Positions 35,829-45,550 of a stretch of DNA of 64,000 nt are shown in pieces. The notes under the pieces are model-generated. The model made no database searches. It saw nothing but the letters and a program-made list of their open reading frames with translations, and was not told the origin of the DNA. The first letter of the stretch is position 1; the number at the start of each line of letters is the position of its first letter. Source of the stretch: Pseudo-nitzschia pungens (lineage: Eukaryota > Bacillariophyta > Bacillariophyceae > Bacillariales > Bacillariaceae); NCBI GenBank assembly GCA_037355855.1, contig CM074769.1, forward strand, positions 1,612,001 to 1,676,000, given 5' to 3'. Made by a program: the position numbers and the translations under genes.

Positions 35829-36288
35829 CTTCGTTGGTGTGGTGGCGTAGTATATCTTTTTGTGAATATTAAATTGGCAGTTTCAAATTGACGTTCGGAA
35901 GTAAAGACGCAGTTGTATTGTCGAATGCGTCGAGAATGACAAGATGCCCTTTTCTGCCGGTAAGATTAACCTTACCGATGGAATTTATTCCGGTCTGGAA
36001 GGATAGACAAACGCGTTGACGTCGACAAGAAGAAACAAAAAGATACTCGTGGAATTCGCCATTCTTACCATGTCGTCGCTACGATCCTCGATCTCGAATG
36101 TTCCGATGAATGCCTGATGCAACCCACGTGTGCGTTAGAAGTTCCTGTGGGAAATAGGTGCACTAGTCGTACTCTCAGTACGAAGAACGGTAATTAACTT
36201 ATCCTTATTATTTGGAACTGCAATGTCAATCAATGACAGCACTTTTTGTACGATGCACATTAACCTTAACGCATGGTACGTACTACGG

Positions 36289-36369
36289 AATTCCTATCAG
36301 CTGTCCCCCGGTTTCCGTAGAAATTAGTACTAGTTGAGGATGTAGAACCGGCGGACAGCTGATAGGAAC
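36289..36369. mobile_element. 80 bp inverted-repeat element (MITE-like), copy 2
   Basis: Inverted orientation relative to copy 1 at 8286-8365. The ends share TATCAGCTGTCCCCCGG and its complement (one mismatch in the right arm); the reverse complement also shares the internal words CCGGTTCTAC and ACTAATTTCTAC. Confidence 0.75.
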
Positions 36370-37596
36370 TTTGTAGTAAGGTTTTTTTTACCAGTTAGTG
36401 CGAGTAATTTACCGTACACGTAACGAACTCGGTAACGAACATCTTCTTTTTCCAATCGTTGTCACTGACGTACGAGTATTGTACTCGTACTAAGTTTACC
36501 CCTACGGTATCAAGACTACGAGTAACCTTAACCTTACCGGTAAGACCTTAATGGAGTTGTATGGCCATTGCCTTGATTCAAGTAAAATTGAACTCTATGA
36601 AATAAGATCTTATGCCAATTCATTCAAAAAGCGATCAATTAATGAAGCTATTTCTTATCCACAACAGTAAAAATATCTATTATCATAACAAAGAACTACC
36701 AGCAATCTAAGCGTTGAAATCCTAACAGCTCAACGCATTAAAAACAGTACCAGTTTCTCACACTCTTCCACTTCTTTCCGAAGTTAGAGTTCCGTTGTAA
36801 ATTTTTACAAGAGTTAATTATTAAGGATACAGATAACCTTACTCACGTACAACTCCTACCACACACCCAGCCCTGTAGTAAGGTGAGCAAGAAGCAAGCA
36901 GATGCAATAAGTGAGCAACATAGTTGAATGAGCTACAGTGATAGCACTGCTACAAGGAGACAGCAAACTGCTGTACAAAAACCAATACAGAGCTGGGCAC
37001 AGCGCAGCGCAGCTCAGCCCACTCTTCTTTTGACTAAACAACCTATCATGCCCTCTCTATCAACTGATCCTTTTGTAGCTCTAGGGGAGTATCATGTTTC
37101 AGTACCTAAGCATATGCAATACCATCTAACAGTATCTTCTGAAGACTCACTGTTTATTAGCACCATGTGTGCTGGTGTTACTGCTGCTGTTTGTTCCTGA
37201 TGAGCAATATTTTTCCACAAGCTTCTTAGACAATGAAGAACTTTTGTGAGGAAGATATATGTAACATCAACAGAAAGAGTGCTCTTTTTATTTCATTTCT
37301 CTTCCAAATCAGTCACATTGTGCTCAGCTGTATTGATTTATGTCAACAGTATGGCACAAGGGTACTAGTAGTGACAAATTTATGGGTAAAAAAATATCTC
37401 CTTGTGGAGGTACACACCTTAGCATAGCAATAGAAATACTAGTATGTATTTGAGTTAGTGCAAGCACATTGAGGCAAACTTGAAGCTAAACTTCAACATT
37501 ATGACCGAGATGAAGATTCTGCACAGCAAAGGTCACAGCCATGTGTAGTTAACAATGAATATAAAGAATTGGATTGCATTGTTCATATCCTTGTCA

Positions 37597-37601
37597 ACAG
37601 C

Positions 37602-37661
<60 letters not shown>

Positions 37662-37695
37662 AGCAAAACAACAACAACAACAACAACAACAACAA
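37597..37695. repeat. CAA/CAG trinucleotide tract
   Basis: About 30 triplets, mainly CAA with a CAGCAA portion. It translates to poly-Gln/poly-Asn in a frame with no flanking protein, so I treat it as non-coding. Confidence 0.9.
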
Positions 37696-38562
37696 TATTG
37701 TTAATGATAATAATTTGATTCTCAGAACCGCCTCTAAGGCTGATGAAAATTCAGTTTGTATCCTTATTAGCTTGCACATTAAAACCTTGAGGTTGATGCT
37801 ATAGGTAGGCTGAAGGGGAACCTCAAGATGATGAGGTTGTGGCTTGCATAATTCCAACCTTAGGTTGAGGTTCTACTTGAAGTCGAGGCCATAGAATTTG
37901 TTCTTTACACGCTACCACATGCAACATATGTTTTGGAAAACTTTTAGGTTCCATGTTTACATTGAAACTGTATTTGGCCTATTGTATTCAACTTTTTGCC
38001 CCAGGATGTGTCTGTGTGTGCCTTGTAAATCTTTGAATTCTTATTTTGTCTTCATAATATTTTTTAGACAAAAAAACAAGTAAAATTTTGGACTCTCATC
38101 CCACATAGTATTCAAAGGATGCTAACATCACAATTTTCTGACGTCCCCTGTGAGTGAAGGTTCTTCAGCTCTAGCACTGCCAAACCTTGAAGTATTGAAA
38201 TAAATCTTGGGATCAAAATGCAAAATTTATTATCTATTTTGAGCAGCAAACAAGTTAGCTTATTGCCCTGCTGGAAAATTTGTTTGCCGCAGCTGTCATT
38301 CAAAAATTATTGTTACCAGACTGGTACCTAGTTTTAGATATCTGGCATGTATTGAGAGGAGCCACACAACACTTTTCAGACCACTTTTCTACACCACAAT
38401 AACCAGGATCCTAGTCACATTCTCTAGCAACAAGAAGTATTCTGGGTGATGAGCATTCTCCACGCAGTCATGCAGTGTTAGCATTTTGCCCAGGGATTGC
38501 AAGGACAAGATGAGCCTACTGCTTGTCAAATGAGAGTTCTTGGCCACTGCAAGAAGCAGTAA

Positions 38563-39768
38563 ATGGGGATTGCTCATGGAAGGAGAAGTGATGTCCCCAG
38601 CATCCATAGTCACCATGCTGGGCGGCATTGTGCCCATCAGTCTGCTTTCAAGCGTCTCCCTCCTGGAATGCAAAGGTGGTTTGTTAAGTTTCCTTCTGGC
38701 TGCATTGGTGTTGGCAACCAGCTACTTCACTACCAGCATCAGGATCACTCCAGGTGCCCCTTGTGTGATGCAGACAACAAGAAGGTGTCTCATGTGCTCT
38801 CCTGCAAGGACCCTGGGGCTATCAGGCACACCAGTGTGTCTGCTTTCAAGGGTCCCCTGCAGCAGAGGCTTGATGCTGAGCAGACTGATCCATCCTTGGT
38901 TGCTGCCATTGTGGATCTTCTCACCAGGGTTCAGAAGGACCAGAGCATTTATCCATCATCCTATCCCCCTGCGATTGCTTCTGCTGTCAGGGCACAGAGG
39001 ACAATTGGTTGGTACAACTGGCTTCTTGGTAGGTGGACTCCTTGCTGGCATCACATCCAAGCCAATTACTACTCCCTGATTGGCAGCAAGCGCTCTCCCA
39101 GACGTTGGGCTACAGCTATCATCCATCAGTTCTTTCTCACCTGCTGGGATCTTTGGACTTAGTACCAAATGAACAGCTCCATGGCCCTGGGGATACACTT
39201 GAGGCTGAACAACACCACTCTCTTGATGCTTCCATTTCCTCCAAACTGGCCATTGGTGTAGCTGGTGCACTCCCCCAGTCACACTCCCTTCTATGAACCC
39301 CTCTCCAAGTCCTACAAGGTTACACCCTGACTGCCAAGAGGCAGTGGCTTGCTACCATCCACCTTGCTAGGAAACAGTATGCAGCTCCTGTCCAACCAGT
39401 GCAGCCATACCAACAAGAGGCTGCACTACTGCAAGCTTGGCTTACTGGCTCTTAGGGTTGCTTCTCCCTTGTCCCTTGGTGTTTTCCACTATTCTCCTGC
39501 TTCTAGTCCTGTACTACAATCTGATATTGGGAATTCCTCCATTATCTTCCTTCTCCTTTCCCTTTCTCCCATGTCACTATTTTGTGGGCCTTGTTTTTGT
39601 TTAGTTCCCTGCTTGATGTTCAAGGTTTGTTTAAAAATTTGTCGTTCTACCACTTGGGGTCCTGACTCTCTGTTGGAGGCGACGTTAAAGTCCTCTGCTT
39701 ACAGACTGAGTAATTTAGTTTCACCTTTGGTGCTAAAGTTATTTAAATACGTATATTATTATTATTGT
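38563..39768 (+). pseudogene. Decayed 3' part of a non-LTR retrotransposon (LINE)
   Basis: The frame 38563-39162 reads QRWFVKFPSG, then CPLC-x8-HVLSC, a zinc-knuckle of the C-x2-C-x8-H-x4-C type that sits at the C-terminus of algal LINE polymerase proteins, then WYNWLLGRW and FLTCWDLW. After the stop at 39162 the similarity seems to continue in another frame (about 39310-39450), so the ORF is broken. The reverse-transcriptase core itself is absent; the copy is 5'-truncated, as is usual for LINEs. The element ends in a short tail with GACTGAGTAATTTAGTT followed by ATT repeats (39753-39766); the same tail lies alone at 62480-62585. Confidence 0.7.
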
Positions 39769-41264
39769 GACCTTGATATCCCTCCTTAGGATAAGAATTG
39801 GAACTCGCTTATGGTACAGGACAATTGAAGAAAGACATTTCTTTCATCTAGTGCAGAAACACTAAAACAAGCATAATATTCTCACCAGTGTTGCTGCTTT
39901 GTATTCTGTTGGCTCTTCAAAATTACTTCAAGTCCAAGACAGTAGCACATTTTTCTCTCTAAATTAACAAGGATGCAAACTGCATGTAACACTATAGGGT
40001 AAATTTAGATAGAAATGATACGCGATAGAGGTATTTTAAGAATAAATGAATAAAATGTGACTGGTTGAGTACTTTACAAGATGGGAATGATTTCTTGAGT
40101 ATGGAATGAATGACAGAGTGTTAACATTATTGATAGTTGGGCATAATATCAATACTATCAAAATATTGTCCAGTCATAGGAATCATCTATTATGGGAATC
40201 ATCGTTATCTTTGAATATCCAATTAGTATCATACTGTATATACCAAACATAAATATATGTATATCATATATTGGAGCACATGTGGGATTCAATGAATCAT
40301 TTTGAGCCTTCATAGGATTGTAATGTATGAAGTTACACTGCAAAAATAATAGGACTCACTTTTTTAATGTTACACAATGGAAACATGTTTATTCATTTTT
40401 TTCAGAATTTAAACTTTTTCAGCCCTCCTCGCACCAACATGGTTGATTGTAAGGATAGCACATTCACTTCTCCTATGAGTATCAAAATGAGACTCAGGGA
40501 TCAAAATGACACTGGTGTCATTTTGATACCTGATACTTTCTGATAGTTTTTGGTATCAAAGTGACACCAGTCTCATTTTAATACCGGAGTGTCATTTTGA
40601 TACTAGCAAGAGAAGCAAATGATCAACAAGGGACATATAAGACAAACAGGGGCAACTATAAAAAATGAACAAAGATGGTCTAAGAAGATGAATGTGTGTC
40701 ATTTTGATACTTTGTGACACATGACAGCCAGTTGGTCCATCATCCAGGGAGGCTATGGTTCATTTAGCCTGGGGGCTGGAAAAATCTAAATTCTCAAAAA
40801 AAAAATTAAATCAACTATGTTCTTTGGAGATCAAAAAAGAAGATTTGTAGTATTTTCTTGAAAATACAGTGGGTCTATTGTACTGTACTAGTACAGTACT
40901 ACAGTACTACACAGTGCTTTTTTTGATGATAGAGGAAATGTTACACTCTAAAGTAGAAAATTGGGAGTAGTATAAAATTGTGACTAATCGTTAACTCTTA
41001 AGAGAGTGTTTCGGTTTTCATGTGAACGTTTGAATACACACAAGCGTGCCTTGCTACTATTTGAATACCGGTGCACATGCATTGCTAGAGCGTCCGGCGT
41101 ACAGTTTGAATATTTGTATTCAAACACCGGCACCGGTCAGCTCATATGTGGGATTCGGTTAATTATTTAATCGTGATTCATGCTTGCCTACACTAGCATG
41201 TCACAGGAAAATCCTGCCAGGAGCTGCAAAAGATGTTCAAGTCAAACTATTTTCTTTGCATGCA
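39769..41264. other. Intergenic region with palindrome cluster
   Basis: No gene. AT-rich sequence with a cluster of GTATCAAAATGACACC-type words at 40474-40715, TACTGTACTAGTACAGTACT palindromes near 40880-40910, and TTTGAATAC/GTATTCAAA words at 41030-41130. Confidence 0.55.
40474..40715. repeat. Cluster of GTATCAAAATGACACC palindromic half-sites
   Basis: The word or its complement (GGTGTCATTTTGATAC) occurs at about 40477, 40498 (both halves joined as one palindrome), 40553-40587 (both halves, with substitutions), 40590 and 40696, separated by 5-80 bases. Confidence 0.75.
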
Positions 41265-41512
41265 TACCTGACATAGAAACAAAGATGGGGAGAATCCGGC
41301 ATGGATACCTGACATTCAAAAACAGTTGATAGTTTCCACTATATTCACATCTACACCAGCAGTAATGTAGTATTTTGATGATGTTCAACATTATTTAACA
41401 GTAAGAAATCCTGTACAGTAGTATTGCATTATTGCGTGCATGGGGAGATGAATGCAAGGTAAGATGCAAAGTTAGATGCAGGATTCTCCCCATCTTCGTT
41501 TTGATATGAGGT
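41265..41512. mobile_element. Short, degenerate member of the foldback family
   Basis: Bounded by AAGATGGGGAGAATCC near 41281 and its complement near 41484. The interior shares the sequence of the larger elements next door: CAGTTGATAGTTTCCACTAT (compare the start of element 1) and the block with TAGTATTTTGATGATGTTCA, then TATTTAACAGTA, ending in ATTGCGTGCATGG (compare the reversed right end of element 1). It has no 12 bp array. Confidence 0.65.
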
Positions 41513-41969
41513 AAGTTATGCATGGAAGGAAAATACAAAGTTTGTAGCTTGACTTAAAAATACCAGATACAACAAGTAACCTTGTGGTAACCTTAGGATT
41601 TCATTCAGACTGCCATTGTAGAAATGTAGAAACTGAAGACGGTCCAGGATACGAACTCGTACTCAGTGCCATGCTGTAAAACCTTACCGGTATGGTAAGG
41701 TTACTGGCACCGCACATTACTGCACCAGAGTCATCCATCGCAAGAAATGAAAAGTCAAAATACCGTAGGTGCTCAGAACGCAGATACAACAAACAAAGTC
41801 GAAAGGAACGCAGATAGGGTATTTCGAGTCAGAATTCTTTGATTGGTACGCTGATCTGGTAAAAAACCAAAATGGGGATAAATTCGGTACACAAATCTGG
41901 TAATCAAAACAGATGATAGTTCCCACTATATGCTCAATAGTAGGGCAATATTGCGTGCAGCATGGTAAG

Positions 41970-42060
41970 ATAACATGCACCGTAACATGCACGATAACAT
42001 GCACAGTAACATGCATGATAACATGCATGAGAACGTGCACAGTAACATGCACGGTAACAA
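41970..42060 (-). repeat. 12 bp minisatellite, left array of element 1
   Basis: About seven units of the form GTAACATGCACA, the inverse orientation of the right array. Confidence 0.85.
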
Positions 42061-42180
42061 ATAATAGTACCTTAAGTAACAATTTCCAACTGTCAAGACA
42101 ATAATTAAAATGTTTACTTAAGTAACCATTTCCAACTGGTTACCGGTACGTGTAATGTTTATGACAATGATTGATATTTA

Positions 42181-42757
42181 TGTGCATGTTACTGTGCATG
42201 TTACTGTGCATGTTACTGTGCATGTTACTGTGCATGTTACTGTGCATGTTACTGTGCATGTTACTGTGCATGTTACTGTGCATGTTACTGTGCATGTTAC
42301 TGTGCATGTTACTGTGCATGTTACTGTGCATGTTACTGTGCATGTTACTGTGCACCTTACCGTGCATGTTACTGTGCATGTTACTGTGCATGTTACTGTG
42401 CATGTTACTGTGCATGTTACTGTGCACCTTACCGTGCATGTTACTGTGCATGTTACTGTGCATGTTACTGTGCATGTTACTGTGCATGTTACTGTGCATG
42501 TTACTGTGCATGTTACTGTGCATGTTACTGTGCATGTTACTGTGCATGTTACTGTGCACCTTACCGTGCATGTTACTGTGCATGTTACTGTGCATGTTAC
42601 TGTGCATGTTACTGTGCATGTTACTGTGCATGTTACTGTGCATGTTACTGTGCATGTTACTGTGCACCTTACCGTGCATGTTACTGTGCATGTTACTGTG
42701 CATGTTACTGTGCACCTTACCGTGCATGTTACTGTGCACCTTACCGTGCATATTACG
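42181..42757 (+). repeat. 12 bp minisatellite, right array of element 1 (about 48 units)
   Basis: Unit CATGTTACTGTG, extremely regular, with a variant CACCTTACCGTG inserted at irregular intervals (for example near 42354, 42426, 42558, 42666, 42714 and 42738). It translates as period-4 peptides in several frames; these are not genes. Confidence 0.95.
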
Positions 42758-43220
42758 GTGTATTTTTTTCTCCCAGTGCATGCAATATTGCCCTGGTACT
42801 GTTAAATACTGTTGAGCATCATTAAAATACTCCATCACTGAATATGTTCATAGAGTGACTGTTTTCAATACCAGATTTGCATGTCAGATTTTCCCCATTT
42901 TGGTTTTTTTACCAGATTAGCGTACCAATCAAAGAATTCTGACTCGAAATACCCTATCTGCGTTCCCTTCAACTTCATTTGTCGTATCTGCGTTTCGGAG
43001 CCTGGAACGTAGATACGGCAATCGAAGTCAAAAAGAACGCAGATAGGGTATTTCGAGTGGAAATTTTTTGGTCGGTACACTAATAGGGTAAAAAACCAAA
43101 ATGGGGATAAACTTGGTACACAAATCTGGTAATGAAAACAGATGATATTTTGCACTATATGCTTGACAGTGTTTAACAGTAGGGCAATACTAATGTATGC
43201 ATTGGGAGAAAAACACACAC

Positions 43221-43318
43221 GGTGCATGGTAACATGCATGGTAACATGCACGATAACATGCACGATAACATGCACGATAACATGCACAATAACATGCACA
43301 ATAACATGCACGGTAACC
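43221..43318 (-). repeat. 12 bp minisatellite, left array of element 2
   Basis: About eight units of GATAACATGCAC/GGTAACATGCAT, inverse orientation relative to the right array. Confidence 0.85.
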
Positions 43319-43320
43319 TG

Positions 43321-43555
43321 GTACAACCGGTTTTAAATGGGTAACTTATTGCAACCGGTTTTAAATGGGTACTGCAACCGGTTTCAAACGGGTACTGCAA
43401 CCGGGTGTCAAATCAAACCGGTGCTGCAACCGTTTTTTTTTGCAGTACAAACCAGTACTGCAAAAAAACCGGTACTGCAACCGGGTTTCAAATGGGTACT
43501 ACTACAACCCAGTTATTTTGCAGTACAAATCAGTACTACAAAAAAAACCGGTAAC
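43321..43555. repeat. Tandem CAACCGGTTTnAAATGGGTACTG-like block
   Basis: Units of about 22-24 bp carrying AACCGG and GGGTACTGC alternate with TTTGCAGTACAAA-type palindromes (around 43440-43460 and 43518-43535). Confidence 0.7.
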
Positions 43556-43585
43556 TACCTTAAGTAGCGATTTCAGACTATCAAT

Positions 43586-43752
43586 GGTAAATATCAATCA
43601 CCGTATTAAATTTTCAATACACATTAGAACATTTAAGATGGAGATTCAATTTAAAACGGAGAATAGTTTAAATGTCTTCGTTTTAAATTTGAATCTCCAT
43701 CTTAAATGTTCTAATGTGTATTGAAAATTTAATACGGTGTTTGATATTTACC
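43586..43752. repeat. 73 bp near-perfect inverted repeat (hairpin) inside element 2
   Basis: Left arm 43586-43658, loop 43659-43678, right arm 43679-43752. A further partial copy of the arm (TTTAAGATGGAGATTCAAAT) follows at about 43798-43818. This looks like a small foldback element nested in the larger one. Confidence 0.9.
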
Positions 43753-43867
43753 GGTGACTCGGTACTTAAGGTATTTTTTGTTAGTACTAATTAGAATATT
43801 TAAGATGGAGATTCAAATTAATACGTACCGGTAGTAAACATTTTAATTATTGTACGGTATTTATTTG

Positions 43868-44150
43868 TTACCGTGCATGTTATCGTGCATGTTACCGTGC
43901 ATGCATGTCACCGTGCATGTTACCGTGCATGTTGTGCATGTTACCATGCATGTTGTGCATGTTACGGTGCATGTTACGGTGCATGTTACGGTGCATGTTA
44001 CGGTGCATGTTACGGTGCATGTTACGGTGCATGTTACGGTGCATGTTACGGTGCATGTTACGGTGCATGTTACAGTGCATGTTATTGTGTATGTTATTGT
44101 GTATGTTGCCGTGCATGTTATTGTGTATGTTGCCGTGCATGTTACCATGC
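43868..44150 (+). repeat. 12 bp minisatellite, right array of element 2
   Basis: Units CATGTTACGGTG, CATGTTACCGTG and CATGTTATTGTG. The third-triplet variants differ from those of element 1, so the two arrays homogenised separately. Confidence 0.9.
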
Positions 44151-44423
44151 ATCTCCAGGTGCACGCAATATTGCCCTAGTACTGTTAAATACTGTTGAGC
44201 ATCATTAAAATACTACATTACTGTACATGAGGATAGAGCACGAAGTATTATCTGTTTTCATTACCAGATTTGCGTACCGTTTTTACCCTATTAGTGTACC
44301 CACCAAAGAATTTCGACTCAAAATACCCTATCTGCGTTCCCTTCGACTTCGTTTGTCGTATCTGCGTTCCAGGCTCCATCTGCGTTCCCTTCGATTTCGA
44401 TTGTCGTATCTGCGTTCCAGCCT

Positions 44424-44857
44424 CCCCCCGTAATACCGTACTGGTGGCACAACTAAAGTTTATCTACCGGTAAGGTTACTAGGTAAGGTCCTTATGGTAT
44501 TGAGTATCAGATAACTTGAACCTTACTCGTGCTTCGTACTTCGTAATTTTGAGACCTACCGGTAAGGTTTAACCTTAATCTTACCGTAACCTTTTTTGTC
44601 GTACCGTATGTAAATTTTAAGTTAAGGCCTTAATTAATTTAATTTACCGTAACTTACGGAACACGAAAAGATCTCCAGATAGGCAGTCATTCTCAAAATT
44701 CCGGGCGCTCGCGAACGAACCCTTCACCACCACCGCGATCGAAGAAAACCTCGAGGTTGTACGACTGGTAACCTTACTCGTACCGCACTCCTGCTTCCAT
44801 TTCTACTGCAGCCAGCAACCAAAAAAGCAAGCAAGGAAGCAAGCAAGGAAGCACACC
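44424..44857. other. Upstream region of the coiled-coil gene
   Basis: Dense GGTAAGG/CCTTACC words between 44440 and 44660. An AAGC/AAGG tetramer tract (44826-44852) ends six bases before the ATG. Confidence 0.6.
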
Positions 44858-45550
44858 ATGGGCATCTGGGGCAGCGTGAAGAACGCGGCCGAAAAGACCA
44901 AGCTCCGGGGCGACGTGGCTCTGGCGCAACGGGGAATCGCCGCCCGCAAGAAAAAGTTTGGTGTCGAGTTCTACGACGTCCTCACCAACGACAAGCAGAA
45001 GCTCCTCGGGGGTACCATGGCGGCGGGAACTCTCTCGGTCTTCAAGAAGAACGGCCAGGCGGATCCCCTCAGGGACTCGTTTGAAAGCGCCCACGAGGAC
45101 ATTCGGGGCATGCGGGCCCGCAAGGACCAGCTTCAGCAAAAGCTCGACGTCCTGGAGGTGAAGGGGAGCCATTCCATGCCCGACGTCACGGTGAAGCAAA
45201 AAATGAGCAAGACCGGGAAACTGGTGGCGGACGCCGGGACGGGGACCAAGGTCCGGGCCCAGATGGCCCTCGTGGATCGAGAAATGAAGATACGGAAGGA
45301 AAAATTCGGGGTGGACGCGTACGACCTGGTCAAGACGACGGAGGACAAGGCGAAAAAGGGACTCAAGGGGACCCTTTCCAACGCGCTGACGAGCCTGTCC
45401 GAACACGAAAATCAGATCCAAAAGATCGTCGACACGGCCAAGAAGGACGTGGCCGAGATCGAGGGCAAGGTTCAGTCGCTGCAACGGCAAATCACCTTTT
45501 TGGATTCCAAGCCCGAACCGTCCGAAACGGAGCCTCTCGCCAGCAACTAG
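44858..45550 (+). CDS. Coiled-coil protein with internal duplication and possible N-myristoylation
   Basis: Single exon, 230 residues, strongly helical and charged. I do not recognise a named family. Two homologous halves are visible: ARKKKFGVEFYDVL (about 31-44) and KIRKEKFGVDAYDLV (about 146-160), each preceded by a helix with ALxxR(G/E) spacing. The C-terminal 60 residues are a heptad-like coiled coil ending in an acidic tail. The N-terminus MGIWGSVKNAA has Gly2 and Ser6, the pattern recognised by N-myristoyltransferase, followed by basic residues, so membrane attachment is plausible. The ATG context (CACCATGGG) is strong. GC-rich. The C-terminal helix resembles general vesicle or cytoskeleton adaptor proteins, but function is not known. 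Confidence 0.85.
   Translation: MGIWGSVKNAAEKTKLRGDVALAQRGIAARKKKFGVEFYDVLTNDKQKLLGGTMAAGTLSVFKKNGQADPLRDSFESAHEDIRGMRARKDQLQQKLDVLEVKGSHSMPDVTVKQKMSKTGKLVADAGTGTKVRAQMALVDREMKIRKEKFGVDAYDLVKTTEDKAKKGLKGTLSNALTSLSEHENQIQKIVDTAKKDVAEIEGKVQSLQRQITFLDSKPEPSETEPLASN

Larger units (their letters stand above)
35829..38562. other. Intergenic region with inverted-repeat element and CAA microsatellite
   Basis: It holds MITE copy 2 (36289-36369), GGTAAG/CCTTAC words (36180-36550), a degenerate inverted copy of the repeat seen at 53.8 and 63.1 kb (about 36890-37030) and a CAA/CAG tract at 37597-37695. The portion from 36.9 kb on has a different, less CpG-containing texture and may be old transposon DNA that precedes the LINE fragment. 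No gene found. Confidence 0.5.
41770..43002. mobile_element. Foldback element 1 with long inverted ends and 12 bp minisatellites
   Basis: The left ~190 bp (GAACGCAGATACAAC at the outer end, then AACGCAGATAGGGTATTTCG, GGTAAAAAACC, AATGGGGATAAA) are repeated in reverse complement at the right (about 42775-43002). Inside each end lies an array of a 12 bp unit in opposite orientation: left array 41970-42060, right array 42181-42757. The centre is only about 120 bp and has no ORF. The design, long terminal inverted repeats made partly of tandem sub-repeats, is that of foldback-type elements. It directly abuts element 2. Confidence 0.75.
42997..44423. mobile_element. Foldback element 2 with nested hairpin
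   Basis: Same terminal sequence as element 1: left end GGAGCCTGGAACG at 42997-43009, then AACGCAGATAGGGTATTTCG; the reversed right end runs to about 44423. The outermost ~37 bp of the right end is present twice. Left 12 bp array 43221-43318 (inverse), right array 43868-44150 (direct). The larger interior has a tandem-repeat block (43321-43555) and an almost perfect 73 bp inverted repeat (43586-43752). Element 1 and element 2 share a junction of a few bases, in head-to-tail order. Confidence 0.75.

Noticed and set aside
37574..37804. Poly-Gln/poly-Asn ORF
   Set aside because: Encoded by a CAA/CAG microsatellite without flanking protein-like sequence.
42140..42838. Long ORFs on both strands with period-4 peptides (MHSN, CMLL, VHVT) over the 12 bp array
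   Set aside because: They are mere translations of a 12 bp tandem repeat that is open in several frames on both strands; no flanking protein sequence.
42181..44150. CRISPR-like regular array
   Set aside because: Units are contiguous 12 bp repeats without spacers, in a eukaryotic context.
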